Source of the DNA: Aeromonas diversa CDC 2478-85
GTDB lineage: Bacteria; Pseudomonadota; Gammaproteobacteria; Enterobacterales; Aeromonadaceae
Length of the DNA stretch: 64,000 nt
Assembly (NCBI RefSeq): GCF_000819805.1
Contig: NZ_CDCE01000020.1
Coordinates: 389,162 to 453,161 of the forward strand
Direction: 5' to 3'
The notes under the pieces were generated by a model, which did no database searches, was not told the DNA's origin, and saw only the letters and a list, made by a program, of their open reading frames with translations. This document shows, piece by piece, positions 55,683-64,000 of this stretch. Every line of letters starts with the position of its first letter. The stretch's first letter is position 1. Both the position numbers and the translations under genes were made by a program.

Positions 55683-57692
55683 TCACACCCTGAATTGGGA
55701 CAGGCTTGCCTGTTGGCGAGTAATCGCCTGATGCAGTGCCTCGGCGATCTCGATGCAGCCCTGGGCTTCCTCTTCCCCCTGACGGGCATCCACATGAATG
55801 CTGGACACCCGATCGGTCGCATGGTTGAGGGTGTCGGAGAGCTGGGTCGTGGAGTGCGCCACCTGATGCACCAGTCGGGTCAGGTTATCCATGGCGGTGA
55901 GCACCTGAACCAGCATCTGCTCGGTCTGCTCGGCGCTCTGCATGCCATTTTCCACCCGGTTGACGCTCTGTTGCATGCGCTGGAAGGCTTGCTCGGTTTG
56001 ACTCTGTATGGCCCCGATCATTCGGCCTATTTCGGCACTGGAGGTCGAGGTCCGATTGGCGAGGGTACGGACTTCGTCGGCGACCACGGCAAAGCCACGG
56101 CCCGACTCGCCGGCTCGTGCGGCCTCAATGGCGGCGTTGAGCGCCAGCAGGTTGGTCTGCTCCGATATGCCGGTGATGGTCGAGACAATCTGGCCTATCT
56201 CTTCGGCCTGGCTGCGCAGGGCATTGATCTCCTTGGCGCACAGGGTGACTTCGTCGACGACTTTATGCATGCCTTCGCTGGTCTCGCCGACAAAGGTGCT
56301 GCTGCGGCGTGACAGGTCCTGAACCTCGGAGGCATTCTGGGCCGCCTCCTGGCAACTGTCTGAGATGGTGCGGGCCATCATTGCCATCTGCTCACTGTCC
56401 CTGTGGATCTGTTCGGCATGGTTGGCCGCCTGCTGACTCCCCTGATTGATGGCGGTCACCCTGCCCACCGAGTTGTCCACCAGATGGGTGATGGTCTGAC
56501 CCTGTTCGAGGGCACTGACGATAATGGTGCGCAGTTTTTCCAGTAACCCGTCGACACTGTTGGCCAGTTCACCCACCTCATCGCTGCGATGAAGATTCAG
56601 ACGAGCGTTGAGATTGCACTCCCCCGAGGCGATCTGGTGCATCCGCAGGTTCACCTCGTTCAGGGGCGCCACCATGCGGCGTTTGAGCCACAGTCCCCCA
56701 CAGGCGATGAGCAGCAGGTTGATCAGCGTGGCCGCGATGAGCATGTTACGGGTTTGGCCTATGATGCCATTCAGGCGGCTGACCTGATCGTCGACCGTCT
56801 TGTCGCCTTCGCTCTCTACCGTCACCAGCAGATTACGAAACTGGTTGGCACTGTGCTGGTACTGGGTGCTTTGCGCCTGATAGCGGCTTAACAGCGGTAG
56901 CCAGGCCTTGATCTGAGCCTGGTGCTCTGTCAGCAGGGCACGATAGCGCTCTGCCAGGGTTGCTCCGCTAAATTCCCCCTGCGCCGGCACGTCGAATAGG
57001 CCCGTGTTGAGCATCTCCTTGACGGCGTTGTCATGAAAGCTGACCGCCTCGTCGAGCTCCTTTTTCAGCGCCTCGTTCGCCCCTTCGAAGCGCATCTTCT
57101 CCATGACGTAGAGTTGGCGCAAGAAGCCGATGTTCGACTCCATCCCACCGTCGGCCGCAGCCCAGCGGCTAGACAAGCCACCATTCCAGCTGATCGCCTC
57201 ATCTGGGGCTGATGTGAGCGCCTCGACCGCGCTGTCACCCATCTCCTCCATCTGCACCGACAGGCGGGCGAGGGCCTCGGCATTGCTCCTCAGGCGTTCG
57301 TCCTGACGTTGGTAAGCATGAAAGTCGTTGAGCAAGGCGACCTGTTCACGCTGATAAGTCTTTGCTGCGTCTTGCACCTGACTCATCAGGTTGCCCGAGA
57401 CCAGCCCTGAGTGGGTGACTCGTTGCAGCTCTTCATCGGCGCGCTGGCGCGCCTGCGAGAGAGCGACTTCATCGAGGGACATACCGCCGACCATCTGTTG
57501 GATCATCAGCTGTTGGTTGCCGACCTCGATGGAACTCATCATGGCGCCATCCGCTGTAGACCAGGCGGGGCCGAGCACAAAAGAGAGCATGTCTGTCAGC
57601 CGTTGGCTGCCATTCCAGCCGACCCAGGCAAGGGCCAAGGCGCAGCCGAAGATGACGGCGAGTCCAAGGTTGGCGGTAGCCGAAATGCGCAT
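55683..57692 (-). CDS. Methyl-accepting chemotaxis protein
   Basis: A 669-residue chemoreceptor. TM1 is at about residues 7-28, a ~290-residue helical periplasmic sensor follows (possibly an extended four-helix bundle), and TM2 is at about 325-345. A HAMP domain comes next ([22 protein letters not shown]), then the signalling domain with the conserved hairpin tip [37 protein letters not shown] at about residues 525-560. There is no CheR-tethering pentapeptide at the end. The ligand is unknown. It is not in a chemotaxis operon; ruvA starts divergently, 162 bases away. Confidence 0.93.
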   Translation of the reverse strand: MRISATANLGLAVIFGCALALAWVGWNGSQRLTDMLSFVLGPAWSTADGAMMSSIEVGNQQLMIQQMVGGMSLDEVALSQARQRADEELQRVTHSGLVSGNLMSQVQDAAKTYQREQVALLNDFHAYQRQDERLRSNAEALARLSVQMEEMGDSAVEALTSAPDEAISWNGGLSSRWAAADGGMESNIGFLRQLYVMEKMRFEGANEALKKELDEAVSFHDNAVKEMLNTGLFDVPAQGEFSGATLAERYRALLTEHQAQIKAWLPLLSRYQAQSTQYQHSANQFRNLLVTVESEGDKTVDDQVSRLNGIIGQTRNMLIAATLINLLLIACGGLWLKRRMVAPLNEVNLRMHQIASGECNLNARLNLHRSDEVGELANSVDGLLEKLRTIIVSALEQGQTITHLVDNSVGRVTAINQGSQQAANHAEQIHRDSEQMAMMARTISDSCQEAAQNASEVQDLSRRSSTFVGETSEGMHKVVDEVTLCAKEINALRSQAEEIGQIVSTITGISEQTNLLALNAAIEAARAGESGRGFAVVADEVRTLANRTSTSSAEIGRMIGAIQSQTEQAFQRMQQSVNRVENGMQSAEQTEQMLVQVLTAMDNLTRLVHQVAHSTTQLSDTLNHATDRVSSIHVDARQGEEEAQGCIEIAEALHQAITRQQASLSQFRV

Positions 57693-57854
57693 CGGTGATT
57701 CCTCTCTGTGGGCTTATGGGGAGTGGGACTGGAATGAGTATTGCCCTGAGTTCGGAAAGTCGCCATTCCCCGTCGAGCGCGGCAGACATGCTGGATACCC
57801 ATCCAGTTATTCTTTATGCTATGGCCAGTTTTATCGCCGGTTGAGGTAGGAAGC

Positions 57855-58469
57855 GTGATTGGTCGTCTGCGTGGCATCGTGATTGAGAAACTCCCCCCCG
57901 AAGTGGTGCTGGAGGTGGGAGGTGTCGGCTATGAGGTGCATATGCCCATGAGCTGCTTCTACGATCTGCCGGATATCGGCAAGGAGGCGAGCATCTATAC
58001 CCACTTCGTGGTGCGTGAGGATGCGCAGCTGCTCTACGGCTTCAACCACAAGCAGGAGCGGGCCCTGTTTCGCGAGCTGATCAAGGCCAACGGCGTGGGC
58101 CCCAAGCTGGCCCTGGCGATCCTCTCCGGCATGAGCGCCAGCCAGTTTGTGCTGTGCGTGGAGAAAGAGGACATCACGACGCTGGTGAAGTTGCCCGGCG
58201 TTGGCAAGAAGACCGCGGAGCGGCTGGTGGTTGAGCTGAAAGATCGCCTCTCGGGGTGGGTCAGTCAGGATCTCTTTACTCCGGCAGCGGTGAAGTTGCC
58301 CGAGACGAGTGCCACCTTGCGTGAGCCGGATGCGGTGGAAGAGGCGGCCAGCGCCCTGGTCGCGCTAGGTTACAAGCCGGCCCAGGCCAGCCAGGTGGTG
58401 GGTAAGGTGGCCAAAGAGGGGATGACGGTCGAGGCCATCATCCGTGATGCGCTGCGAAGCCTGGTGTAA
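57855..58469 (+). CDS. ruvA: Holliday junction DNA-binding protein RuvA
   Basis: A 204-residue subunit that binds four-way junctions and loads RuvB. Domain I ([28 protein letters not shown]), the HhH pair in domain II ([35 protein letters not shown]) and the RuvB-binding domain III (~155-204, [21 protein letters not shown]) are all visible. I use GTG 57855 with AGGAAG upstream; extensions in frame are not family-like. ruvB follows after 11 bases. ruvC is not in the window. Confidence 0.96.
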   Translation: MIGRLRGIVIEKLPPEVVLEVGGVGYEVHMPMSCFYDLPDIGKEASIYTHFVVREDAQLLYGFNHKQERALFRELIKANGVGPKLALAILSGMSASQFVLCVEKEDITTLVKLPGVGKKTAERLVVELKDRLSGWVSQDLFTPAAVKLPETSATLREPDAVEEAASALVALGYKPAQASQVVGKVAKEGMTVEAIIRDALRSLV

Positions 58470-58480
58470 CGGGGTAAGTC

Positions 58481-59491
58481 ATGATCGAAGCCGACCGTCT
58501 TATCTCTTCCTCGGCCTCAGGCCGTGACGAGGATCTTATCGATCGCGCCATCCGCCCCAAGTCGCTCTCTGACTACAAGGGGCAGGATCACGTACGCGAA
58601 CAGATGGAGATCTTCATCGAGGCGGCTCGCCAGCGTGGTGAGGCCCTCGATCATCTGCTCATCTTTGGCCCACCCGGGCTTGGCAAGACGACCCTCGCCA
58701 ACATAGTGGCCAACGAGATGGGCGTGAACATCAAGACTACCTCGGGCCCCGTATTGGAGAAGGCCGGCGATCTGGCCGCCCTGCTGACCAACCTCGAGCC
58801 CAACGACGTGCTGTTCATCGACGAGATCCATCGCCTGAGCCCTGTGGTGGAGGAGGTGCTCTATCCCGCGATGGAGGACTACCAGCTCGACATCATGATA
58901 GGGGAGGGGCCGGCGGCGCGCTCCATCAAGCTGGATCTGCCCCCCTTTACCCTGATCGGCGCGACCACCCGGGCCGGCTCACTGACCAGTCCTCTGCGCG
59001 ATCGCTTCGGCATAGTCCAGCGTCTCGAGTTCTATAGCGTGACCGATCTGGCCGATATCGTTGCCCGCAGCGCTCGCTGTCTGGGGCTCGATATGGCGGC
59101 CGACGGTGCCCACGAGGTGGCCCGCCGCTCTCGCGGCACACCGCGTATTGCCAACCGGCTGCTGCGCCGGGTACGCGATTTTGCCCAGGTCAAGTCGGAT
59201 GGAACCATCGATGGGGTCATAGCGGCGCGGGCCATGGATATGCTGGACGTGGATAACGAGGGGTTCGACTTCATGGATCGCAAGCTGCTGCTGGCGGTGA
59301 TCGACAAGTTCCTCGGCGGACCGGTTGGGCTCGACAACCTGGCGGCAGCGATCGGAGAAGAGAAAGACACCATCGAAGATGTGCTGGAACCCTATCTTAT
59401 CCAGCAAGGGTTCTTGCAACGTACCCCCCGCGGCCGTATTGCGACTCCGCGCGCTTACCTCCACTTCGGCCTGGAGCGCCCGGAAAATTGA
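58481..59491 (+). CDS. ruvB: Holliday junction helicase RuvB
   Basis: A 336-residue AAA+ motor for branch migration. Walker [12 protein letters not shown], Walker [11 protein letters not shown], sensor 1 LIGATTRAG and the arginine-finger region [18 protein letters not shown] are present; the C-terminal winged helix ends the protein ([25 protein letters not shown]). It is in an operon with ruvA and is followed by a strong terminator. Confidence 0.98.
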   Translation: MIEADRLISSSASGRDEDLIDRAIRPKSLSDYKGQDHVREQMEIFIEAARQRGEALDHLLIFGPPGLGKTTLANIVANEMGVNIKTTSGPVLEKAGDLAALLTNLEPNDVLFIDEIHRLSPVVEEVLYPAMEDYQLDIMIGEGPAARSIKLDLPPFTLIGATTRAGSLTSPLRDRFGIVQRLEFYSVTDLADIVARSARCLGLDMAADGAHEVARRSRGTPRIANRLLRRVRDFAQVKSDGTIDGVIAARAMDMLDVDNEGFDFMDRKLLLAVIDKFLGGPVGLDNLAAAIGEEKDTIEDVLEPYLIQQGFLQRTPRGRIATPRAYLHFGLERPEN

Positions 59492-59513
59492 GTAAAACGC
59501 GCCACTTCGTTAC

Positions 59514-59539
59514 AAACCGCCTCTTGGGGCGGTTTTTTT
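59514..59539 (+). terminator. Terminator of ruvAB
   Basis: AAACCGCC (59514-59521) and GGCGGTTT (59528-59535) pair around a six-base loop, with a T run to 59539. Confidence 0.9.
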
Positions 59540-59548
59540 ATGGCTGAC

Positions 59549-59578
59549 AAAAAAAAGCCCACGGCATATGCGGTGGGC
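59549..59578 (-). terminator. Strong - strand terminator of a small transcript
   Basis: GCCCAC (59557-59562) and GTGGGC (59573-59578) pair, with GCATATGC self-complementary between them. On the - strand eight T follow. No long gene is encoded leftward here, so it ends the small-ORF transcript described at 59653-59745. Confidence 0.87.
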
Positions 59579-59652
59579 AAGACAATTCAGGATGGATGTT
59601 CACATACAGGATTAGGCGCGGCAGAGAGCCGGCGCTGAGGTCATTGGGGACC

Positions 59653-59745
59653 TTACAGGCGGTTCAGCTGATACATCTGAACAAAAGAAAGCTTGTAATA
59701 ACGAAGGGTGCGCTCAACAAACTTTTTCATCTCGTCGTCACTCAC
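59653..59745 (-). CDS. Candidate 30-residue small protein
   Basis: GTG 59745 opens 30 codons to TAA at 59653: (M)SDDEMKKFVERTLRYYKL, then SFVQMYQLNRL. The first half is a charged, probably amphipathic helix; there is no membrane segment. An internal ATG at 59730 (MKKFVER...) is an alternative start of 25 codons. Neither start has a strong ribosome site, which lowers confidence. Support comes from the unit around it: a sigma-70-like promoter with a 17-bp spacer upstream and a strong terminator 75-100 bases downstream, on a strand with no other gene. I do not recognise the family. Confidence 0.52.
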   Translation of the reverse strand: MSDDEMKKFVERTLRYYKLSFVQMYQLNRL

Positions 59746-59820
59746 AACAGGGTGGATGGAACCGTGGCAAGCTGGCCTGTCAACGCGGGACTATCATGCC
59801 GGGCTTAATCTGCGAGGCGA

Positions 59821-59849
59821 ATTCTAGGGAGCCGCGATGGCTGGGACAA
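59821..59849 (-). promoter_or_regulatory. Predicted promoter of the leftward small transcript
   Basis: On the - strand, TTGTCC (59849-59844), exactly 17 bp, then TAGAAT (59826-59821). Transcription would start near 59814 and end near 59549, about 265 nt. Confidence 0.6.
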
Positions 59850-60077
59850 ACGAGAAAAATTGACGAAATTCAGTTAGAAAAACTAATCCTTATAATCATC
59901 CAGAAATTCAACATTCTGATGCACTTTTGTAAGTAGAATCGTCTCTTTATATCCCAGAATTATAAAGGGAGGGGCTGCTGAAAAAAGGGTTTTTTGAGTG
60001 CTTTGTCATGGTCGGCTACAATAAATGGGTTATTTGAAAAATTCCTTATACAGCAATGTGTTGCAATAATGTTGAAG

Positions 60078-60093
60078 TGTGACTTAGCTCACT
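60078..60093. promoter_or_regulatory. CRP-like site upstream of cydA
   Basis: TGTGACTTAGCTCACT matches TGTGA-N6-TCACA at nine of ten positions. It is about 85 bp upstream of the FNR-like site. Confidence 0.6.
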
Positions 60094-60156
60094 TTGTAAG
60101 CGTGTCGCTATACTGCAAGATGTATTTTTGATGGTTGTTTTGTCGCCTGCTTCACA

Positions 60157-60170
60157 TTGATTTTCGTCAA
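60157..60170. promoter_or_regulatory. FNR-like site upstream of cydA
   Basis: TTGATTTTCGTCAA matches TTGAT-N4-ATCAA at nine of ten positions. A -10-like TATTTT at 60194-60199 would place it at about -41.5, the class II activating position, giving a cydA leader of about 205 nt. Confidence 0.72.
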
Positions 60171-60411
60171 ATAAAGGTGATATAACACGGCGGTATTTTT
60201 GCGTCTTTACTGAGACAAAAAAGTTGTTTATTGCATGTTAAACATTAGCTTTTTTGTTTCTTTTTGTTGCCGTTAAGTTAACAGTGTGGCGCATTTTTGG
60301 TCTTGTGCATGGCGTTTATTTTTACTGACCCAAGCGTGCAGAGGACCTGCTGATCGGAAGCTTTTCATTAACTACCCCAACAGCCGTGCCAATAATCGGT
60401 GAGGAAACATC

Positions 60412-61968
60412 ATGATTGCTGAGCATGTGGTTGATCTGTCGCGGCTTCAATTTGCCGCGACGGCACTCTATCACTTCCTGTTTGTACCCCTGACGCTAGG
60501 GATGGCCTTCATCCTGGCGATCATGGAATCGGTCTATGTCATGACCAACAACCCTGTCTACCGGGACATGACCAAGTTCTGGGGCAAGTTGTTCGGTATC
60601 AACTTCGCGCTCGGTGTCACCACCGGCTTGACCATGGAGTTCCAGTTCGGTACCAACTGGGCCTATTACTCCCACTATGTGGGCGACATCTTCGGTGCTC
60701 CTCTGGCGATCGAGGGCCTGATGGCCTTCTTCCTCGAGTCTACCTTCGTCGGCATGTTCTTCTTCGGCTGGGATCGCCTGACCAAGCGTCAGCACCTGGC
60801 AGCCACCTGGCTGATGGCGCTGGGAACCAACCTCTCCGCCCTCTGGATCCTGGTTGCCAACGGCTGGATGCAAAACCCGGTCGGTGCCGAGTTCAACTTC
60901 GAAACCATGCGCATGGAGATGGCCAGCTTCGCCGAGGTCGTCTTCAACCCCGTGGCCCAGGTGAAGTTCGTGCACACGGTCGCTGCCGGGTACACCACCG
61001 GCGCCATGTTCGTGCTGGGTATCTCCTCTTACTATCTGCTGAAGGGGCGGGATGTGGCGTTTGCTCGTCGCTCCTTTGCCATCGCGGCGGCCTTCGGTAT
61101 GGCCTCTATCCTCTCTGTCATCGTGCTGGGTGACGAGTCAGGTTATGAGACCGGTGAGGTACAGCGGGTCAAGCTGGCTGCCATCGAGGCGGAGTGGGAT
61201 ACTCACCCGGCGCCGGCCTCCTTCACCCTGTTCGGCATTCCGAACCAGGAGGAGATGCGCACCGATTACGCCATCAAGATCCCTTATGCCCTCGGTATCA
61301 TCGCCACCCGCTCCCTCGACGAGCAGGTGACCGGGATCAAGGATCTCAAGAGCGAGCATGAGCTACGCGTACGTAACGGTATGACCGCCTACGAGCTGTT
61401 GACCAAGCTGCAGTCCGGTGACAAATCTGAAGAGACCCAGGCCCGCTTCGATGAGGTGAAGCAGGATCTCGGTTATGGTCTGTTGCTCAAGCGCTACACC
61501 GACAAGGTGACTGACGCCAGCGACGAGCAGATCAAGGCTGCCGTGGATGACTCCATCCCGCATGTGCTGCCGCTCTTCTTTACCTTCCGCATCATGGTCG
61601 CCTGTGGCTTCCTGATGCTGGCGCTGATCGGTGTGGCCTTCTATGACAGCGCCCGCCACCAGATCGGCAAGCGCAAGTGGCTGCTCAAGGCGCTGTTGTG
61701 GGGGATTCCGCTGCCGTGGATCGCCGCCGAGTGTGGCTGGTTCGTGGCCGAGTATGGTCGTCAGCCCTGGACCATCTCCGAGGTGCTGCCGACCTTCATG
61801 TCTGCCTCTAATGTGCCGGCCTCCGAGATCTGGTTCTCCCTGATCGGCATCTGCCTCTTCTATACCGTGCTCCTGATCATCGAGATGTACCTGATGTTCA
61901 AGTATGCCCGTCTTGGCCCGAGTAGCCTCAAGACCGGCAAGTACCACTTCGAGCAGCTCAAGGCATAA
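60412..61968 (+). CDS. cydA: Cytochrome bd-I ubiquinol oxidase subunit I
   Basis: A 518-residue quinol oxidase subunit carrying hemes b558, b595 and d, with nine or so membrane segments. The N-terminal [20 protein letters not shown] holds a heme-ligand His, and [13 protein letters not shown] is the CydA signature. The long Q-loop ([34 protein letters not shown] onward) is the E. coli-type extended form. It is the high-affinity oxidase used at low oxygen. ATG 60412 follows GTGAGGAAAC. Confidence 0.98.
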   Translation: MIAEHVVDLSRLQFAATALYHFLFVPLTLGMAFILAIMESVYVMTNNPVYRDMTKFWGKLFGINFALGVTTGLTMEFQFGTNWAYYSHYVGDIFGAPLAIEGLMAFFLESTFVGMFFFGWDRLTKRQHLAATWLMALGTNLSALWILVANGWMQNPVGAEFNFETMRMEMASFAEVVFNPVAQVKFVHTVAAGYTTGAMFVLGISSYYLLKGRDVAFARRSFAIAAAFGMASILSVIVLGDESGYETGEVQRVKLAAIEAEWDTHPAPASFTLFGIPNQEEMRTDYAIKIPYALGIIATRSLDEQVTGIKDLKSEHELRVRNGMTAYELLTKLQSGDKSEETQARFDEVKQDLGYGLLLKRYTDKVTDASDEQIKAAVDDSIPHVLPLFFTFRIMVACGFLMLALIGVAFYDSARHQIGKRKWLLKALLWGIPLPWIAAECGWFVAEYGRQPWTISEVLPTFMSASNVPASEIWFSLIGICLFYTVLLIIEMYLMFKYARLGPSSLKTGKYHFEQLKA

Positions 61969-61980
61969 GGAGAGCCACTC

Positions 61981-63117
61981 ATGTTTGATTACGAAATTCT
62001 GCGTCTCATCTGGTGGGTACTGGTCGGTGTTCTGCTGATCGGTTTCGCCATCACTGACGGCTTCGACATGGGGGTGGGTAGCCTGCTCCCCTTCGTCGGC
62101 AAGAAGGACGTGGAGCGCCGCGTCATGCTCAATACCATGGGACCTCACTGGGAAGGGAACCAGGTGTGGCTGGTGACTGCCGGCGGCGCCCTGTTTGCCG
62201 CCTGGCCTTATGTGTATGCGGCCGCCTTCTCCGGCTTCTACGTGGCGATGATCCTGACTCTGATGGCGCTCTTCTTCCGTCCGGTCGGTTTCAAGTACCG
62301 TTCACTGCAGACCGACCCCAAGTGGCGCAGCACCTGGGACTGGTGCCTGTTTATCGGCAGCGCGGTACCGCCCGTCGTGTTCGGTGTGGCCTTTGGCAAC
62401 CTGCTGCAAGGGGTCCCGTTTAGCTTCAATCAGTTCCTGATGGTGACCTATACCGGCAACTTCTTCGGCCTGCTTAACCCGCTCGGCCTGCTGGCCGGTC
62501 TGGTGAGCCTCTTCATGATTGTCACTCAGGGCGCGACCTGGTTGATGATGAAGACCGAAGGAGAGGTGCTGGCTCGCTCTCGCACCGCCGCCATGCTCTG
62601 CGCGCTGATCACCCTGGTGCTGTTCGCCATCGGTGGTCTCTGGGTGAGCGGGATGGAGGGCTATGTGCTGGTGAGTTCTGGCGGCGGTAATGCGCTGTCT
62701 AACCCCCTCAATAAAGAGGTGGTGTTGGAGGCCGGCGCCTGGATGAAAAACTACGAGCTCTACCCCTGGATGATGGCCGCTCCGGCCTTGGGCCTGGCAA
62801 TGAGTCTGCTGACTGCCTTGTTTGCCAAGCTCAACAAGGGGTGGGTGGCGTTCCTCTGCTCCTCCCTGGCGATCGCCGGCATCATCCTGACGGCAGGTTT
62901 CTCCCTGTTCCCGTTCGTGATGCCCTCCAGCCTGGAGCCGTCCCATAGCCTGACCATGTGGGATGCAACCGCTTCCTTCAACTCCCTCAAGGTGATGACG
63001 GTGGTGGCGGCCGTGTTTGTGCCCCTCGTGCTGAGCTATACCCTCTGGACCTACATCAAGATGTTTGGCCGCGTCAGCACCAAGCATGTAGAAGAGAACC
63101 AGCACTCGCTGTATTGA
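61981..63117 (+). CDS. cydB: Cytochrome bd-I ubiquinol oxidase subunit II
   Basis: A 378-residue membrane subunit with about eight or nine segments. Family blocks are ILRLIWWVLVGVLLIGFAITDGFDMGVG, NTMGPHWEGNQVWLVTAGGALFAAWP and FRPVGFKYRS. It pairs with CydA. It starts 12 bases after cydA with AAGGAGAG upstream, and cydX follows 15 bases later. Confidence 0.98.
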   Translation: MFDYEILRLIWWVLVGVLLIGFAITDGFDMGVGSLLPFVGKKDVERRVMLNTMGPHWEGNQVWLVTAGGALFAAWPYVYAAAFSGFYVAMILTLMALFFRPVGFKYRSLQTDPKWRSTWDWCLFIGSAVPPVVFGVAFGNLLQGVPFSFNQFLMVTYTGNFFGLLNPLGLLAGLVSLFMIVTQGATWLMMKTEGEVLARSRTAAMLCALITLVLFAIGGLWVSGMEGYVLVSSGGGNALSNPLNKEVVLEAGAWMKNYELYPWMMAAPALGLAMSLLTALFAKLNKGWVAFLCSSLAIAGIILTAGFSLFPFVMPSSLEPSHSLTMWDATASFNSLKVMTVVAAVFVPLVLSYTLWTYIKMFGRVSTKHVEENQHSLY

Positions 63118-63132
63118 TAGGAGAGCAACAGA

Positions 63133-63243
63133 ATGTGGTATTTCACCTGGATCCTCGGTCTCCTGCTGGCGTGTGCCTTTGGCATCATTAACGCCCTGTG
63201 GCTTGAGCACACCGAGAACATGGATCGCACGATCGATGAGTAA
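63133..63243 (+). CDS. cydX: Cytochrome bd-I small subunit CydX
   Basis: A 36-residue single-span subunit needed for stable, active bd-I oxidase. MWYFTWILGLLLACAFGIIN is the conserved first half (W-Y-F-x-W-I-L-G), and the tail is acidic (EHTENMDRTIDE). ATG 63133 has AGGAGAG upstream. It overlaps ybgE by eight bases and completes the cydABX-ybgE set of gamma-proteobacteria. Confidence 0.96.
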   Translation: MWYFTWILGLLLACAFGIINALWLEHTENMDRTIDE

Positions 63244-63544
63244 CGCCCTCCTTGCCCGGCTCTATGCTCCCCTGTGGCGCCAGCCGTGGCAGGGGCTGCT
63301 GTTGGTGACCGCCGTCTTGCTGGCGGTCGCCATACTGCAGGCGCCTCATCTGGTGGCAGCCAACACCAGTGGCCTCGGCCATTGGGTGGCACCGCTGCTG
63401 ATGTGGGCCGTGTGTGCCGGCTTGATCAACGGCATGGGGTTTCATCCCCGGTCACCTGTGGTCAGGCTACTGCTCTGTCCCTGGCTCGCCTGGCCCCTCA
63501 TTTTGTGGGGTCTCTGGTTGACCCGGACATACTTTATTGCATAA
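63236..63544 (+). CDS. ybgE: Cyd operon membrane protein YbgE
   Basis: A 102-residue inner-membrane protein with three predicted segments (about 18-36, 47-66 and 76-97). The motif LLMWAVCAGLINGMGFHPRSPVVRLLLCPWLAWPL is typical of YbgE, a protein of uncertain function conserved after cydX. ATG 63236 lies inside the end of cydX, so translation is coupled. A strong terminator follows, separating it from ybgC. Confidence 0.93.
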   Translation: MSNALLARLYAPLWRQPWQGLLLVTAVLLAVAILQAPHLVAANTSGLGHWVAPLLMWAVCAGLINGMGFHPRSPVVRLLLCPWLAWPLILWGLWLTRTYFIA

Positions 63545-63545
63545 A

Positions 63546-63576
63546 AAACGGGGGAAAGCTGAGCTTTCCCCCGTTT
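63546..63576 (+). terminator. Terminator of the cyd operon
   Basis: AAACGGGGGAAAGC (63546-63559) and GCTTTCCCCCGTTT (63563-63576) form a 14-bp stem with a three-base loop, followed by CTTT. Confidence 0.92.
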
Positions 63577-63640
63577 CTTTCCTGTTCAGGGCTGAGCTAT
63601 CATAGGCGCCCATCTTATTGTCGTATGGATCACAGATTCC

Positions 63641-64000
63641 ATGTCCGATTCTTTCGTGTTTCCGGTCCGCGTCTACTACGAGGACACGGATGCCGGCGGC
63701 ATTGTCTATAACGCTAACTACCTCAAGTTTATGGAACGTGCGCGTACCGAGTATCTGCGCGTGCGTGGCATTGAGCAGGACGTGCTGTTGGCGGAAGGGA
63801 TCGCTTTCGTGGTCACTCGTACCGAGATCGATTTTCGCAGTGCTGCCCGTTTCAACGAGCTGCTCTCGGTGGTAACCCGGCTCGCCGCGTGCAAGCGGGC
63901 CTCCATACGCTTTGAACAAGAGATTTTTGCCGGTGATGGACGACTGGTTACCCGGTCCCAGGTGCAGATCGCCTGCGTTTCCATGCCGCAAATGAAACCC
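63641..64000 (+). CDS. ybgC: Acyl-CoA thioesterase YbgC, 5' part
   Basis: The gene runs off the right edge; 120 codons are visible. It is a hot-dog-fold thioesterase, first gene of the tol-pal cluster. The 4-hydroxybenzoyl-CoA thioesterase signature VYYEDTDAGGIVYNANYLKFMERARTEYLR is clear, with catalytic Asp in the DTDAGG motif. ATG 63641 gives MSDSFVFPVRVYYEDTD; its ribosome site is weak. It has no shared operon with cyd because a terminator intervenes. Confidence 0.95.
   Translation, partial: MSDSFVFPVRVYYEDTDAGGIVYNANYLKFMERARTEYLRVRGIEQDVLLAEGIAFVVTRTEIDFRSAARFNELLSVVTRLAACKRASIRFEQEIFAGDGRLVTRSQVQIACVSMPQMKP

Larger units (their letters stand above)
59492..60411. other. Long region between ruvB and cydA
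   Basis: A 920-base region. It holds the ruvB terminator (59514-59539), a leftward small-ORF transcript (terminator 59549-59578, ORF 59653-59745, promoter 59821-59849), then an A/T-rich regulatory region for cydA with a CRP-like site (60078-60093), an FNR-like site (60157-60170) and ArcA-like TGTTAAACATTA and GTTAAGTTAAC elements near 60236-60283. Confidence 0.7.

Noticed and set aside
59596..59808. A 70-codon + strand frame upstream of cydA
   Set aside because: No ribosome site or promoter; it runs opposite to the better supported leftward small transcript.

Overview
The window looks like chromosomal backbone of a gamma-proteobacterium, most likely Aeromonas: GC-rich, with Aeromonas/Vibrio-type gene content (LuxO-like regulator, HutX/HutZ, NutA-like lipoprotein nucleotidase, CrbS-like kinase, multidomain chitinase behind a c-di-GMP riboswitch) and E. 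coli-like gene order in several blocks (pepD/gpt/frsA/crl/proBA, cydABX-ybgE-ybgC, ruvAB). I saw no rRNA, tRNA, CRISPR array, insertion sequence or prophage. Genus assignment is an inference from protein families, not from a search.

Layout. 1-4354: end of smc, then zipA and ligA. 4383-8450: a periplasmic binding protein and the anaerobic ribonucleotide reductase pair nrdD/nrdG, with tandem NrdR boxes and a terminator-like leader. 8492-15438: pepD, a CRP-flanked 27-codon small ORF with its own terminator, gpt, frsA, crl, proB and proA. 15548-19893: a YkuD-type transpeptidase, a lipoprotein 5'-nucleotidase, DUF2956, a membrane protein and a TPR protein. 19894-24648: LuxO-like regulator, universal stress protein, SpoU methyltransferase, and pseudouridine kinase/glycosidase. 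24690-31816: alpha carbonic anhydrase, secreted nuclease, DUF2541, mog, DUF3135, purine permease, a small hypothetical and ettA. 32006-35785: a frameshifted Crp/Fnr regulator, YgjV, a lytic transglycosylase, YitT and an SBP_3 protein.

35836-43890 is a heme-acquisition locus: hmuTUV and hutXZ diverge from a Fur box, and a ChaN lipoprotein and a TonB-dependent heme receptor diverge from two more Fur-like boxes. The model is uptake of heme across the outer membrane, periplasmic capture by HmuT, import by HmuUV, and cytoplasmic handling by HutX/HutZ. 43991-50715 holds an MFS transporter, a DUF2975/XRE/metallopeptidase operon with three copies of a likely operator, and a large hybrid kinase fused to a solute-symporter domain. 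50716-53758 is a c-di-GMP riboswitch plus chitinase. 53811-59491 holds proS, a chemoreceptor and ruvAB. 59492-64000 holds a leftward small-protein transcript, the cyd regulatory region with FNR- and CRP-like sites, cydA, cydB, cydX, ybgE and the start of ybgC.

The most promising undescribed elements are the two short transcripts with their own terminators and tiny ORFs (about 10100-10411 on + and about 59549-59849 on -), the nrdD leader with exclusive terminator/antiterminator pairings, the combined terminator and ribosome-binding site before the DUF2541 gene, and the operator clusters at psuK and the DUF2975 operon.
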